A stretch of DNA of 64,000 nt from Porticoccus sp041581635 (GTDB lineage: Bacteria; Pseudomonadota; Gammaproteobacteria; Pseudomonadales; Porticoccaceae). The stretch covers positions 14,432 through 78,431 of the forward strand of contig JBFICW010000007.1 of NCBI GenBank assembly GCA_041581635.1, read 5' to 3'. How positions within the stretch are numbered: the stretch's first letter is position 1; every line of letters starts with the position of its first letter. The position numbers were made by a program, and so were the translations under genes. The notes beneath the pieces are model-generated. The model saw nothing but the letters and a program-made list of their open reading frames with translations, searched no databases and was not told where the DNA came from. Shown here piece after piece: positions 8,852 to 17,950 of the stretch.

Positions 8852-9825
8852 CTTTGGCCTCCGGCCATATCAGCGGCGTAGTTAATAGCTGTTTTGAGGC
8901 TTCCAATATTTGCCTTGCCTGTACCGGCTAAATCCAGTGCTGTGCCATGATCTACGGATGTGCGGATGATTGGTAGTCCCAGAGTGATATTGACCGCAGC
9001 CCCAAATCCTTTGTACTTCAGCACGGGTAAACCTTGATCGTGGTACATGGCCAAGACCGCATCACATTGCTCCAGGTACTTAGGTGTGAATAAGGTGTCA
9101 GCTGGCAATGGTCCCTCTAGGTTCAGCCCTTGCCTGCACAACCTGTTCAACGCTGGTTGTATCACTTGAATTTCTTCCATTCCCAGGTGGCCGCCCTCAC
9201 CCGCATGTGGATTTAGGCCGCAAACCAAAATCTTAGGTTTTGAAATACCAAACTTCTGTTGAAGGTCATGGTGTAGAATTTTGATGACCTGCTCGAGAAG
9301 CTCTTCTGTGATTGCGGCTGGTACCTGCGATAGGGGTAGGTGTGTTGTGGCCAGTGCCACTCGCAATCCTTCGGTGGCTAACATCATCACAACACGAGGG
9401 GTTTGGGTGTTTTCGGCTAGAAATTCGGTGTGACCGCTGAAGGGAATGCCTGCTTCATTAATGATGCCTTTATGTACGGGGCCCGTGATCATTCCTTGGC
9501 AGAAGCCTTTTTGGCAATCGTCAAGCGCTGCAGAAAGGGTGTTTAGAACGTAGCGTGCATTGGCTGTATCAAGAGTGCCAGGTTGAACGGGTTTGTCTAA
9601 TTTTACAGGCTGTACTACCAATTCACCCGCCCCCAGTGGTCGGGGTGGGGCGGCGGTTACTGTATGAAGTCTCAGGGGGAGGCCTAATTGAGCGGCTCGG
9701 GTTAAGAGTAATTCGGGGTCTGCATAGGCTACCAGTTCGTGTGGCTGTGCCTGTTGCGCAAGCTGAACAACCAAATCGGGTCCAATCCCGGCGGGTTCTC
9801 CGGGAGTAATAGCCAGCCTAATCAC
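8848..9825 (-). CDS. pdxA: 4-hydroxythreonine-4-phosphate dehydrogenase
   Basis: PdxA oxidises 4-phosphohydroxy-threonine in the DXP-dependent route to pyridoxal phosphate. The 325-residue protein begins MIRLAITPGEPAGIGPDLV and has the PdxA landmarks GPVHKG, FSGHTEFLA, CGLNPHAGEGGH and MYHDQGLPVLKYKGF, the last carrying metal-ligand His residues. It ends with DHGTALDLAGTGKAN. It overlaps surA (stop) and rsmA (start) by 4 bases each. No other pdx genes are in the window. Confidence 0.98.
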   Translation of the reverse strand: MIRLAITPGEPAGIGPDLVVQLAQQAQPHELVAYADPELLLTRAAQLGLPLRLHTVTAAPPRPLGAGELVVQPVKLDKPVQPGTLDTANARYVLNTLSAALDDCQKGFCQGMITGPVHKGIINEAGIPFSGHTEFLAENTQTPRVVMMLATEGLRVALATTHLPLSQVPAAITEELLEQVIKILHHDLQQKFGISKPKILVCGLNPHAGEGGHLGMEEIQVIQPALNRLCRQGLNLEGPLPADTLFTPKYLEQCDAVLAMYHDQGLPVLKYKGFGAAVNITLGLPIIRTSVDHGTALDLAGTGKANIGSLKTAINYAADMAGGQR

Positions 9826-11120
9826 AATTTGATTTCTATGAATGCCTCGTCACGAATTTCCTGTTGCCAAACTTGCAGCTCTTCCTGGAACTTCCTTTGT
9901 TTCAGGATTTGACTGGCTTGACTGCGTTTTATATCTTCGCTGAAATCCTGATTGCGGCGCTCAGTAACCTGCACGATGTGCCAGCCAAATTGGGTGCGAA
10001 ATGGCTGGCTGACCTCGTTAACGGCTATTTTGTTCATCGTCTTTTCAAATGTAGGCACGAACTTGCCGGGAATAGACCAACCGAGACTCCCCCCAGCGAG
10101 TGCTGTAGCGATGTCTTCTGAATGCTGCTTGGCTAGTTCCGCAAAGTCTCCGCCATTGATTATTTCTGTGCGTATGTCATCCAGCACAGCCTGGGTTTCT
10201 TCATCACTTCTTATTTCATTGGGTGAGAGAAGGATATGTCGAACGTTGTGCTGTTTCACTAGCTGAGTGTTGCTCCCGCCGCGTCTCTCATACAATTTTA
10301 GTAGATGATAGCCAGCATTACTCCGAATAGGCTCACTGGTTTGCCCGGGGCTTAATGTCTCAATGGCGGTGATAAATAGACTTGGTAGCTGTGCTGTTTT
10401 TCGCCAGCCGAGGTCTCCACCTTTTAGGGCATTCTGTCCTGCTGAATTTGCTACAGCAAGACTTTTAAAATCAGCGCCACTTTGAATTTGGTTATAAATG
10501 TCTCGAATTTTTTGCTCTACGCTGGCGACCTCATCACGAGGAGCGCCCGCCGATAATGAAAGTAAAATGTGCCCGAGGTTTACGTCAGGCGAAGACCAAG
10601 AGCGTCCTTCTGCAGAATTAAGAAAATTCTCGATTTCTTGCTCAGTAATGGAAATTCGACGATTGAGCGAGCCCTCTTGAACTTTGGAGATGATCATCTC
10701 TTCGCGTATTTGCTGACGTAAACCGGCTAATTTGATACCTCTCTGGTGAGCTCTTTCAACTAACCCATCGATACTAGTGCCTTTACTTTTGGCCAAACGT
10801 TCCATGGCCTGATTTAGCTCGGCATCGCTAAATCGAATGCCTGCCCGTTGACCTAACATAAGCTGCAAGCGCTCAAGTATTAACCGATCCAGCACTTGGG
10901 GTACCAGGACATTTTGAGGCGGCGCTTTCGTGCCACTTTCTTCCAGCCGAAAGTAGATATCCTGAACCCGGCTTTCCAGCTCGCTGGCCATCACCACATC
11001 GTCATTAACGATGGCAACAATCCGGTCGAGGAGTACTTCTTCCGCAGCTATGGGTAGGGAGAACGCAGCAGCCAGAGCTGTTGCGGACAATCGCTTAATA
11101 ATTTTACTGCGTATACTCAT
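9822..11120 (-). CDS. surA: Periplasmic chaperone / peptidyl-prolyl isomerase SurA
   Basis: SurA escorts unfolded outer-membrane proteins, including LptD, across the periplasm. The 432-residue precursor has a signal peptide ending near AAFSLPIAAEE (residue 27), the N-terminal chaperone domain starting LLDRIVAIVNDDVVMASELE, and two parvulin PPIase domains (about 172-275, from VNLGHILLSL, and about 290-385, from VRHILLSPNE). It lies 17 bases after the lptD stop, so substrate and chaperone are expressed together. Length is typical. Confidence 0.98.
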   Translation of the reverse strand: MSIRSKIIKRLSATALAAAFSLPIAAEEVLLDRIVAIVNDDVVMASELESRVQDIYFRLEESGTKAPPQNVLVPQVLDRLILERLQLMLGQRAGIRFSDAELNQAMERLAKSKGTSIDGLVERAHQRGIKLAGLRQQIREEMIISKVQEGSLNRRISITEQEIENFLNSAEGRSWSSPDVNLGHILLSLSAGAPRDEVASVEQKIRDIYNQIQSGADFKSLAVANSAGQNALKGGDLGWRKTAQLPSLFITAIETLSPGQTSEPIRSNAGYHLLKLYERRGGSNTQLVKQHNVRHILLSPNEIRSDEETQAVLDDIRTEIINGGDFAELAKQHSEDIATALAGGSLGWSIPGKFVPTFEKTMNKIAVNEVSQPFRTQFGWHIVQVTERRNQDFSEDIKRSQASQILKQRKFQEELQVWQQEIRDEAFIEIKL

Positions 11121-11137
11121 GATTCAGTCTGCATGCG

Positions 11138-13840
11138 TTAATTAACGGGAGGTTCGTAGCCGTAGATGCCATCCTGAAGAATGGTGTCTACTTTAGTACC
11201 GCTACCGGCAAGGCCTTTAAATTGTAGCTGTAGGAAGATGCCCTTATCTTCCGTTAAGTCATCTTGAGGAAGTACGATATTGTCGTCGCGATCAATCCAC
11301 TTTCGACTTATTAGGCTTAGGCGCCAGCAACAGCTGTCATATTGCAGGCCCACAAAGGTCTCAAGATTTCGGCTGTTGGTCAGATCGTAGTTGTAGCGGC
11401 CGATAAGATTCCAGTTTCTGAAAATCGGGAATATGGTTGAAAAATCGGCTTGCTCAATGTCTGAGTCGATAAGCGTCGAGCCGTACAGCAGAGGTACCTT
11501 CCGGTTGAACCGGTAACTCAGGTTTAATATCTGATTATCGCGATCGTGATAACGCAGGCTGGCATTGCCTCGGTCGAGCTCACTGTTTTCTTCGTCGTAG
11601 AGAATGTCCGCCTGGATTCTCAGGTTATCACTTAATCTCAAGGCGAGTTCCGCTGCATAGGCTGATTCATTCCTCAACAAGCCGTCTGCAACTTCACGCT
11701 GATTCAGGTTGGTCAGATTATCCGGATTCCCCAGGTTTTTTAGGAATGATTTGGTAAATGTAGGGTTAAGGGAAACATATCGGTCATCCAGGTAGTAAAT
11801 CTGGCCCAAGCTGGCTCTCAACCATTCTTTACCGGTTGATTGCTCCACGAGTCTCGAGGTCAGGCCCACGGAGATTTGTTCTGTATCGCCAATACGGTCA
11901 CCACCGACAAACCGGTCATCTCGAAACAGCTGGCTGTAGCTGAAGGTGAGTTCAGATGTGTCAAAGTCTGGCAGGTCGCTTTGATCTTCATACTTGGAGT
12001 GAACCATGTACAGGCGAGGCTCGAAGGTCTGGGTAAAGCCGTTGAGCCATGTAGTATTTCGTTCCAGATAAATTCCAGTATCGATGATGCCTACGGGAAC
12101 CGTCACAGAAGGGCTGTCATCATTTTGACCGAGAAGGGGGTCGTCCAGATCGTAGGTCAGGTGTTTAACTTTTGCCGTTGGACGGAAATAGCCCCAGGCC
12201 CATTGTTTGTCCCAGCTGGCGGCATAATTGAGTCTGAGTCGGTTGCCGGTTACAAATGTGCCCTGGTCATCGGTCATGAACGTGGTGCCAGGGGTTAGGT
12301 TGTCATCATCGTTGTGATCGAAGCTGGTGAACTGGTTGTTGAGCTCAAAGTCGAAGTCGCCCCATTGATAGTGACCATTAGCATCCAGTCGGGGAAGTAG
12401 TTTGTATTGGTCAAATGTGTCGGGGTTGTCACTAATAGTTTGATATGCCTGACCTGTAATGCCAAAGGCCCAATGGTTAAGGTTGTAGTTGGCAGATGCC
12501 AGTTCATTTAGGTGGGTCTGGCTGCTGACCTCCAGTGTGGTATTTCCGAGATCGCGGAAATAGTCGTTATCGCTGACACGGGTGTAATCAATTCTGGTTC
12601 GCAAGCGGCGACCAAATTGTCCGGCATGGTCGATATTGGCCAGCCAGCGGTCTTCACCTTCGTGATCTCTGTCACCGGTAATAGGGTTCGGGTCTTCGTC
12701 ACTATCGTCCCCACCGTCATCGCTGGAGAGGAATGTACCGCCAAGAATGGTATTGGTCATGCGCGACAGGTGACGAGCCTCCACCTCAAGCATGGCACCC
12801 CGGTCCTGCAGATAGCGAGGGGTGATCGTTGCATCATAATTTGGGGCCAAGTTCAGATAAATGGGTTGTGCGTAATCTATGCCATTATCTTCGCTCACCT
12901 CGAAGGTTGGGAATAGCAACCCTGTGGCTCGTCGATCATCGGTTGGGAAGCGTATCCAGGGCACGTAAAGTATTGGGATATCTTTCACTTCTAAGCGAAC
13001 GTGTTTGGCGTGGGCAATTCCTGTTTCAGGATTTATATCCACTTCTGAGCTTACTAGCTGCCATGCATTGCTGCTGGGTTCGCAGGTCGTGTAGGTGGCA
13101 TTGTCTATATAGAAAATGTCATTGCTGGGTCTGGTCAGGCGATCGGCAGTCCCTCGGACGCCGGATTCATGGAACAAGTAGGTGGCATCATTGACCTGGA
13201 TATCTTTGGTGTCCATGTTCATGTGCGCCGTTTCTCCGGTGAGCAGCAAGCCAGGCTCGCGGAATTGCACATTGCCTTCTAGGTCAACCGTTCTGTCATT
13301 CTGATTGACGGTTGCATTATCACTTCTAACTTGCCGGTAGCCCTGGGTGAGATGGACTTTTCCCTTAAGGTAGGCGATGTTCTCCTGTTCTACTTCTGTG
13401 GAGGTTGAGGCTACCCGCATTGGAGAGTCCTCCGGCTTTAGGTCGGCATCAGGGTAGTCACGTACTGGCTCTATATAGTCACCACAGCATCCTGGGGACA
13501 TGGCATCACGCTGTTCCGTTGTTAGCGACTCTTCTTCTACCCAGTCCAGATTTCGGGCCAGTTGTACTTGTGGGCCACCGTCGTCCGCAGGGGGTAAATC
13601 CAGTTCGGGTTTGGCGTGTTCGGGCCTTGGGTAGGCTTTTCCGGGGATGATTCTCTCGCTGCACACCCAGCTGCCATCAGTTCCAGCCTGGCATTGCCAC
13701 TGTGAGTGGCTGTCACTGTTTTCGGCCAAAGCGGCTGTTGATAACAGCAGAGTAGATAACACCGTTAAGATAGTTTTAGGGCGAGATAAGGACACAGCTT
13801 GGAAGAATCTGGTACCGAGATGACGTATGGTTTTTGGCAT
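11138..13840 (-). CDS. lptD: LPS-assembly outer-membrane protein LptD
   Basis: LptD forms the outer-membrane barrel that, plugged by LptE, inserts LPS into the outer leaflet. The 900-residue precursor has a signal peptide ending at LLLSTAALAEN. It then has a variable N-terminal insert containing the Cys pair SPGCCGDY, an OstA/LptA-like beta-jellyroll (about 150-260), and a large C-terminal barrel containing FDQYKLLPRLD and ending with the second Cys pair DSCCWRL. Cys pairs in both parts fit the inter-domain disulfides known for this protein. An upstream in-frame ATG at 13867 would add 9 residues; 13840 is preferred. It heads a six-gene operon. Confidence 0.97.
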   Translation of the reverse strand: MPKTIRHLGTRFFQAVSLSRPKTILTVLSTLLLSTAALAENSDSHSQWQCQAGTDGSWVCSERIIPGKAYPRPEHAKPELDLPPADDGGPQVQLARNLDWVEEESLTTEQRDAMSPGCCGDYIEPVRDYPDADLKPEDSPMRVASTSTEVEQENIAYLKGKVHLTQGYRQVRSDNATVNQNDRTVDLEGNVQFREPGLLLTGETAHMNMDTKDIQVNDATYLFHESGVRGTADRLTRPSNDIFYIDNATYTTCEPSSNAWQLVSSEVDINPETGIAHAKHVRLEVKDIPILYVPWIRFPTDDRRATGLLFPTFEVSEDNGIDYAQPIYLNLAPNYDATITPRYLQDRGAMLEVEARHLSRMTNTILGGTFLSSDDGGDDSDEDPNPITGDRDHEGEDRWLANIDHAGQFGRRLRTRIDYTRVSDNDYFRDLGNTTLEVSSQTHLNELASANYNLNHWAFGITGQAYQTISDNPDTFDQYKLLPRLDANGHYQWGDFDFELNNQFTSFDHNDDDNLTPGTTFMTDDQGTFVTGNRLRLNYAASWDKQWAWGYFRPTAKVKHLTYDLDDPLLGQNDDSPSVTVPVGIIDTGIYLERNTTWLNGFTQTFEPRLYMVHSKYEDQSDLPDFDTSELTFSYSQLFRDDRFVGGDRIGDTEQISVGLTSRLVEQSTGKEWLRASLGQIYYLDDRYVSLNPTFTKSFLKNLGNPDNLTNLNQREVADGLLRNESAYAAELALRLSDNLRIQADILYDEENSELDRGNASLRYHDRDNQILNLSYRFNRKVPLLYGSTLIDSDIEQADFSTIFPIFRNWNLIGRYNYDLTNSRNLETFVGLQYDSCCWRLSLISRKWIDRDDNIVLPQDDLTEDKGIFLQLQFKGLAGSGTKVDTILQDGIYGYEPPVN

Positions 13841-13967
13841 TCTTATTGTCCGTATTATTATGGGCAAGCTGTGGTCTCTATTGGGACGCTACATTTTACC
13901 CATTCTGCGGCATCATGCGAGGGTTTGGGGTAGAATGACCGACCTTTTTTCTAAATGTCCCAGAAAT

Positions 13968-15023
13968 ATGAGCAATTCTCAATGTCTGTATGAATGGGTA
14001 GAGAAATTTCTGCCTGATTCGGTCAGCACCTCCGAGAAGTTGTTGCTTCAGCCGCTGAATGGCGATGCTGGATTTAGACACTATTTTAGGCTGAATACGT
14101 GTCCGCCTCTAATTGCTGTGTCGGCCCCGCCCGAGCATGAAAATAATCCCGGTTTTGTCAGTGTTGCCTTGTTGCTGAGGCAAAATGGGATTCACACACC
14201 AATGATCTATGCTGTGGATTACCAGCAGGGCTTTCTGTTGCTTGAAGACCTTGGTGATGAGTTGCTTTTACCACGGCTCTCTGTCGATACCGTAGATTTA
14301 TATTATGGTGAAGCCGAGGCAGCATTATTAAACATGCAAAAAGTGACTGTCCCAAGTGGGACGTTGCCAGCGTTTGACCGCCAGCGTTTACTGGATGAGA
14401 TGAATCTCTTTCCGGAGTGGTTTGTGGTCAAGTTGCTAGGCGTTAACTTGCAGTCGGGTGATTATGAATTGATTCATGACGTGATGAATCAGCTGGTAGA
14501 GAGCGCCTTGGAGCAGCCCCAGGTTTTTGTGCACCGTGATTTTCACTCCCGAAACTTAATGTTGCTCACCGGTGGTGAGGGTGATAACGGTGGTGTGATA
14601 GGCGTGATCGATTTTCAGGATGCGGTCACTGGCCCAATTACCTATGATTTGGTTTCACTGTTGCGAGACTGCTATATTCGCTGGCCTAGGGATTATGTTT
14701 CACAGCGTGCATTGAGCTATTACCATAGCGCTATGGCTGCAGATGTTGCCCCGCCGGCATCTGATCAACAGATTCTTCGATGGTTTGACCTGATGGGTTT
14801 GCAGAGACATATTAAGGTCCTCGGTATCTTTGCCAGACTCTACCTGAGGGATGGCAAACCGGGCTACCTCAATGATTTGCCATTGGTGATTCGTTATACA
14901 TTGGAGCAATTAGCACCCTACCCAGAGTTCGATAAGTTTAAAGACTGGTTGGAGTTGCGAGTATTACCAGAATTACCCAAACAAGATTGGTTTTCCCCAT
15001 GGGAAACTGCGGGCGATATTTAA
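13968..15023 (+). CDS. amgK: N-acetylmuramate/N-acetylglucosamine anomeric kinase
   Basis: AmgK phosphorylates the anomeric hydroxyl of MurNAc (and GlcNAc) in a peptidoglycan-recycling route absent from E. coli. The 351-residue protein is of the aminoglycoside-phosphotransferase fold. It has the catalytic loop VFVHRDFHSRNLML (His 189, Asp 191) and the metal motif VIDFQDAVTGPITYDL. Identification rests on fold plus position: murU follows 54 bases later and lptD is divergent, exactly as in Pseudomonas. The frame is open back to 13827, but the ATG at 13968 leaves room for divergent promoters and matches family length. Confidence 0.93.
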   Translation: MSNSQCLYEWVEKFLPDSVSTSEKLLLQPLNGDAGFRHYFRLNTCPPLIAVSAPPEHENNPGFVSVALLLRQNGIHTPMIYAVDYQQGFLLLEDLGDELLLPRLSVDTVDLYYGEAEAALLNMQKVTVPSGTLPAFDRQRLLDEMNLFPEWFVVKLLGVNLQSGDYELIHDVMNQLVESALEQPQVFVHRDFHSRNLMLLTGGEGDNGGVIGVIDFQDAVTGPITYDLVSLLRDCYIRWPRDYVSQRALSYYHSAMAADVAPPASDQQILRWFDLMGLQRHIKVLGIFARLYLRDGKPGYLNDLPLVIRYTLEQLAPYPEFDKFKDWLELRVLPELPKQDWFSPWETAGDI

Positions 15024-15077
15024 GACAACCGGGCTAACCTGTTTAAATGGCCGGTTAACTGTCAAAAGGATTAAAAA

Positions 15078-15803
15078 ATGAAAGCAATAATTCTTGCTGC
15101 AGGTTTTGGTGAAAGATTGCGCCCGCTTACAGAAAACACCCCGAAACCATTATTGAAGGTGGGGGTTAAGCCGCTGATTCAATACCATGTGGAGCGCCTT
15201 GCTGCTGTGGGTGTTCGAGAGTTGGTGATCAATACGGCGTGGCTGGGTGATCAGATTGAGTCATTTCTAGGCGATGGCTCTCGCTTTGGAGTGAGGATTG
15301 ACTGGTCGAGGGAAGTTGAGCCACTGGATACTGGTGGCGGTATTCGTCGAGCCTTACCACTCTTGGGTAGTGACCCATTTCTGGTTATTAATGCTGATAT
15401 TTGGACTGATTATCCATTGCAGTCGCTGGTAGACAGAGACTGGTCGGATAGTGTGGAGGCACACCTTGTGCTGGTGCCAAATCCGGAGCACAACCTAAAG
15501 GGTGATTTTTCTCTGGATTCGCAGTGCAATATTCGATATCCGTTAGAGGAGGGTGAGAGCTTTACTTTTAGTGGAGTAAGCGTAATGCGCCCAGAGCTCT
15601 TTGCATTGTTTTCATCTGCCAGTGAAAAGTTTCCAATCAGGGATGTCTTGGTCGATAGTATCAGTGGTGGTTATGTTTCCGGGGAGGTCTTCCGCGGCAC
15701 GTGGTGGGATGTTGGGACGGTCGAGCGACTTCAGGCGATTAACACTTTGGTCTCAGGGCGAGAGGTAAACCTGATAAAAAAGCCAAAAATTAGGGCCAGC
15801 TAA
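15078..15803 (+). CDS. murU: N-acetylmuramate alpha-1-phosphate uridylyltransferase
   Basis: MurU converts MurNAc-1-phosphate, made by AmgK, to UDP-MurNAc. This bypasses de novo MurA/MurB synthesis and, in Pseudomonas, contributes to fosfomycin tolerance. The 241-residue nucleotidyltransferase has the signature LAAGFGERLRPLTENTPKPLL (residues 6-26), the metal-binding INADIW segment, and GTWWDVGT near the C-terminus. AAAGGA precedes the ATG. It could be mistaken for a generic mannose-1-phosphate guanylyltransferase, but the short length and the amgK partner favour MurU. Confidence 0.93.
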   Translation: MKAIILAAGFGERLRPLTENTPKPLLKVGVKPLIQYHVERLAAVGVRELVINTAWLGDQIESFLGDGSRFGVRIDWSREVEPLDTGGGIRRALPLLGSDPFLVINADIWTDYPLQSLVDRDWSDSVEAHLVLVPNPEHNLKGDFSLDSQCNIRYPLEEGESFTFSGVSVMRPELFALFSSASEKFPIRDVLVDSISGGYVSGEVFRGTWWDVGTVERLQAINTLVSGREVNLIKKPKIRAS

Positions 15804-15901
15804 TAAGGGTGTGCTCGGTTTCTTTATATTTTGAGTCTTTTTCCGCTACCCAATTTTAGGGGTATTGTAATCTCTTCTTGTTTTTGACTTATGGGTGACA
15901 C

Positions 15902-16267
15902 TTGCAGTATGTAATTGTGTGGCGGCTAGCTTTCATCCTGTCTCTTGTGGTCATTATGACTATGGCCTTAATGCCAATCAGTGGGTCCGGGTGGTTTTCC
16001 GGTCAGGATAAGCTGATGCATGCTGCGACCTTTTCGGTACTATTTTTGATTGGCCAGAAATCGTTTCCAAAGGGTAAATTTTGGTGGCAATTGCATCTGG
16101 GCTTGATTGTTTATGGCGTGGTGATGGAGTTGCTACAAGGGCAAACAGGTTACCGAAGTATGGAAGCTTGGGATTTAGTGGCAGATTTTAGTGGTCAGCT
16201 ATTGGGTCATTTCTTATTATTTTTCAGAGAAAAAAAGTCTTTAAGGTCGATAGCTACAACTGAATGA
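15902..16267 (+). CDS. VanZ-like family membrane protein
   Basis: A 121-residue protein with four predicted membrane helices and the VanZ-like pattern: DKLMHAATFSVLFLIGQ (around 37-53) and VVMELLQGQTGYRSMEAWDLVADFSGQLLG (around 76-106, with the Glu-Gln and Arg-Asp positions typical of the family). No ATG is available near the N-terminus. The frame opens at a TTG (15902) with GGGTGA just upstream, or at a GTG at 15917, so the exact start is uncertain. Function is unknown; family members are linked to glycopeptide tolerance or are small hypothetical membrane proteins. It is convergent with holA. Confidence 0.8.
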   Translation: MQYVIVWRLAFILSLVVIMTMALMPISGSGWFSGQDKLMHAATFSVLFLIGQKSFPKGKFWWQLHLGLIVYGVVMELLQGQTGYRSMEAWDLVADFSGQLLGHFLLFFREKKSLRSIATTE

Positions 16268-16301
16268 TTAGCACCTTAGTTACTCCGAGTGGCTGGGCTT
16301 T

Positions 16302-17354
16302 CTAGCGATCCTGCAGTGCTAACCGGAGGTTGTGTGGGTGGAGTGTGGGCTTGCCGCAAAACATAAGAATCAGCGTGGTTAGGTCATCCCAAGGAGATGC
16401 GTCACGCATGCCTTTGATGGCTCTATCTATACCTCCTGCCAAGCGCAGCATTTGCTTAAGCTGGTTTGGTGGTATGCGCCGCATGGCATTTTTAATCAGA
16501 GGCTTTCTTTTTTCCCATACGCCAAGGTTCTTCAGTGCCCAGTCCAAATGGTCGCCATTCTCTACAGCATCACAGGCCTTTATAAGGGTGCGAAGCTCTC
16601 GAGTGAGAGCCCATAAAATCACCGTTGCCTCGCTGCCTTCGTCGCGTAGTCCTCGCAGTGTTCGACAGGCGCTTTGAGCTTCGCCCTCCATGGCCTTGTC
16701 TACCAGAGAGAAGACATTGAAGCGAGCGCTATCAGCCACGATGGTGGACATGGTGTCGCCGTCAACTTCGCCTTCGGGTATCAATAATTTTAGTTTCTCA
16801 ATCTCCTGAACGGCAGCGAGTAAATTTCCTTCTACGCGGTCGGCAAGAATGGTGGCTGCCTGACGGCTGGCTTGTATGCCTGCTTGTTGTAATCGTTGGT
16901 TGATCCAGTGTGGGAGCTGGTTTTGGGCGATTGGCCACAGTTGAATGAAAATGCCTTGGCTGTCGATAGCCTTAACCCACTTGCTTCTGGTCGTGGCGCT
17001 TTCCAGTTTTGGGGTAATGATTAACATGAGTGTGTCGGGATTGGGGGTGTCGATGTATTCCTGTAGGGTTTTTGACCCCTTATCCCCAAGTTTGCCGTTG
17101 GAGATACGTATTTCAAGAATTTTCTTTTCAGAAAATAATGACAGACTGTTGGCTTCAGTTAAGACAACATCCCAATCAAAACCTGCTTCGACATGGAGCA
17201 GTTCTCTTTCGGTATAGTTTTGACTTTTGGCCGCAGCTCGAATGGCATCGGCAGCTTCTTGTACCAGTAGTGCTTCATCACCACTGACAAGATAAACAGG
17301 GGCCATTGGCCCCTGTGAGAGGTGTGAAGAAAGTTGTTCAGTTCGCAGGCGCAT
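16302..17354 (-). CDS. holA: DNA polymerase III delta subunit (clamp-loader wrench)
   Basis: HolA opens the beta sliding clamp within the gamma/tau complex. The 350-residue protein starts MRLRTEQLSSHL and has the domain I beginning PVYLVSGDEALLVQEAADAIRAAA and later EGNLLAAVQEIEKLKLL, typical of delta. The start codon at 17354 lies inside the lptE 3' end (17-base overlap); a further upstream ATG at 17381 is possible but would give an atypical extension. The order leuS-lptE-holA is conserved, but nadD, usually next, is missing here. Confidence 0.95.
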   Translation of the reverse strand: MRLRTEQLSSHLSQGPMAPVYLVSGDEALLVQEAADAIRAAAKSQNYTERELLHVEAGFDWDVVLTEANSLSLFSEKKILEIRISNGKLGDKGSKTLQEYIDTPNPDTLMLIITPKLESATTRSKWVKAIDSQGIFIQLWPIAQNQLPHWINQRLQQAGIQASRQAATILADRVEGNLLAAVQEIEKLKLLIPEGEVDGDTMSTIVADSARFNVFSLVDKAMEGEAQSACRTLRGLRDEGSEATVILWALTRELRTLIKACDAVENGDHLDWALKNLGVWEKRKPLIKNAMRRIPPNQLKQMLRLAGGIDRAIKGMRDASPWDDLTTLILMFCGKPTLHPHNLRLALQDR

Positions 17355-17892
17355 CTTCAACTGATGTGTCGGAGGATGCACTGGGGCGACTGCTTATGGC
17401 ATTGAGACGGTTGATGATCTGGCGGACTAGATCATTACGCATTTCCCGTTGGAGTAATTCAGTTTCTTCCTGCTTTGATTGAACATCATTTTCATCAAAG
17501 TCAAAGTATCGTTCGGCGCTAAGTGTTGTCCTCGATCCCAGCTGTTTGCCATCGGCATCCAGTATTAGAATGTCGATAGCTTCGGTTAGCTGGTATTCAG
17601 AGACTCTTGCTCCTGCGCTGACTGTCGCGGTGCGGCGAGAGCTCTTTTCATTGAGAGCTACAATACTGTACTGCGCCCCGGTGGCACTCTGAGTGATCTC
17701 TATCTTGCTGGCCTTCAGGGCCCTGACCAGGGATCGATAAAAATCACTCTCTCTATTTGGTGCGCTGACATAAACGCTGGAGACGTTGTTGAGTGTTTGG
17801 CCGCTGCCCCGCAAATGCCAGCCGCAACCAGTGACCATCACTGCAGTAAGCAGACCTGCGAGAGCAATGTGGATCAGTTTTTTCATTGTCAT
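17338..17892 (-). CDS. lptE: LPS-assembly lipoprotein LptE
   Basis: LptE is the outer-membrane lipoprotein that plugs the LptD barrel and binds LPS. The 184-residue precursor has a lipoprotein signal with lipobox VTGC (Cys at residue 23) followed by GWHLRGSGQTLNNVSSVYVSA, the LptE signature. The C-terminus is a low-complexity Ser/Ala/Asp tail. It lies 58 bases downstream of leuS and overlaps holA. Its partner lptD is also in this window, about 3.5 kb away in another operon. Confidence 0.95.
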   Translation of the reverse strand: MTMKKLIHIALAGLLTAVMVTGCGWHLRGSGQTLNNVSSVYVSAPNRESDFYRSLVRALKASKIEITQSATGAQYSIVALNEKSSRRTATVSAGARVSEYQLTEAIDILILDADGKQLGSRTTLSAERYFDFDENDVQSKQEETELLQREMRNDLVRQIINRLNAISSRPSASSDTSVEDAPAN

Positions 17893-17950
17893 TCCTTTCT
17901 ATAAAACGAACTGGTTTTCGAGGTTCGGCTCTGTACTTAATATGTTGTGT

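Noticed and set aside
11840..13650. Several open frames antisense to lptD
   Set aside because: They arise from the GC-biased third positions of lptD; none has recognisable motifs.
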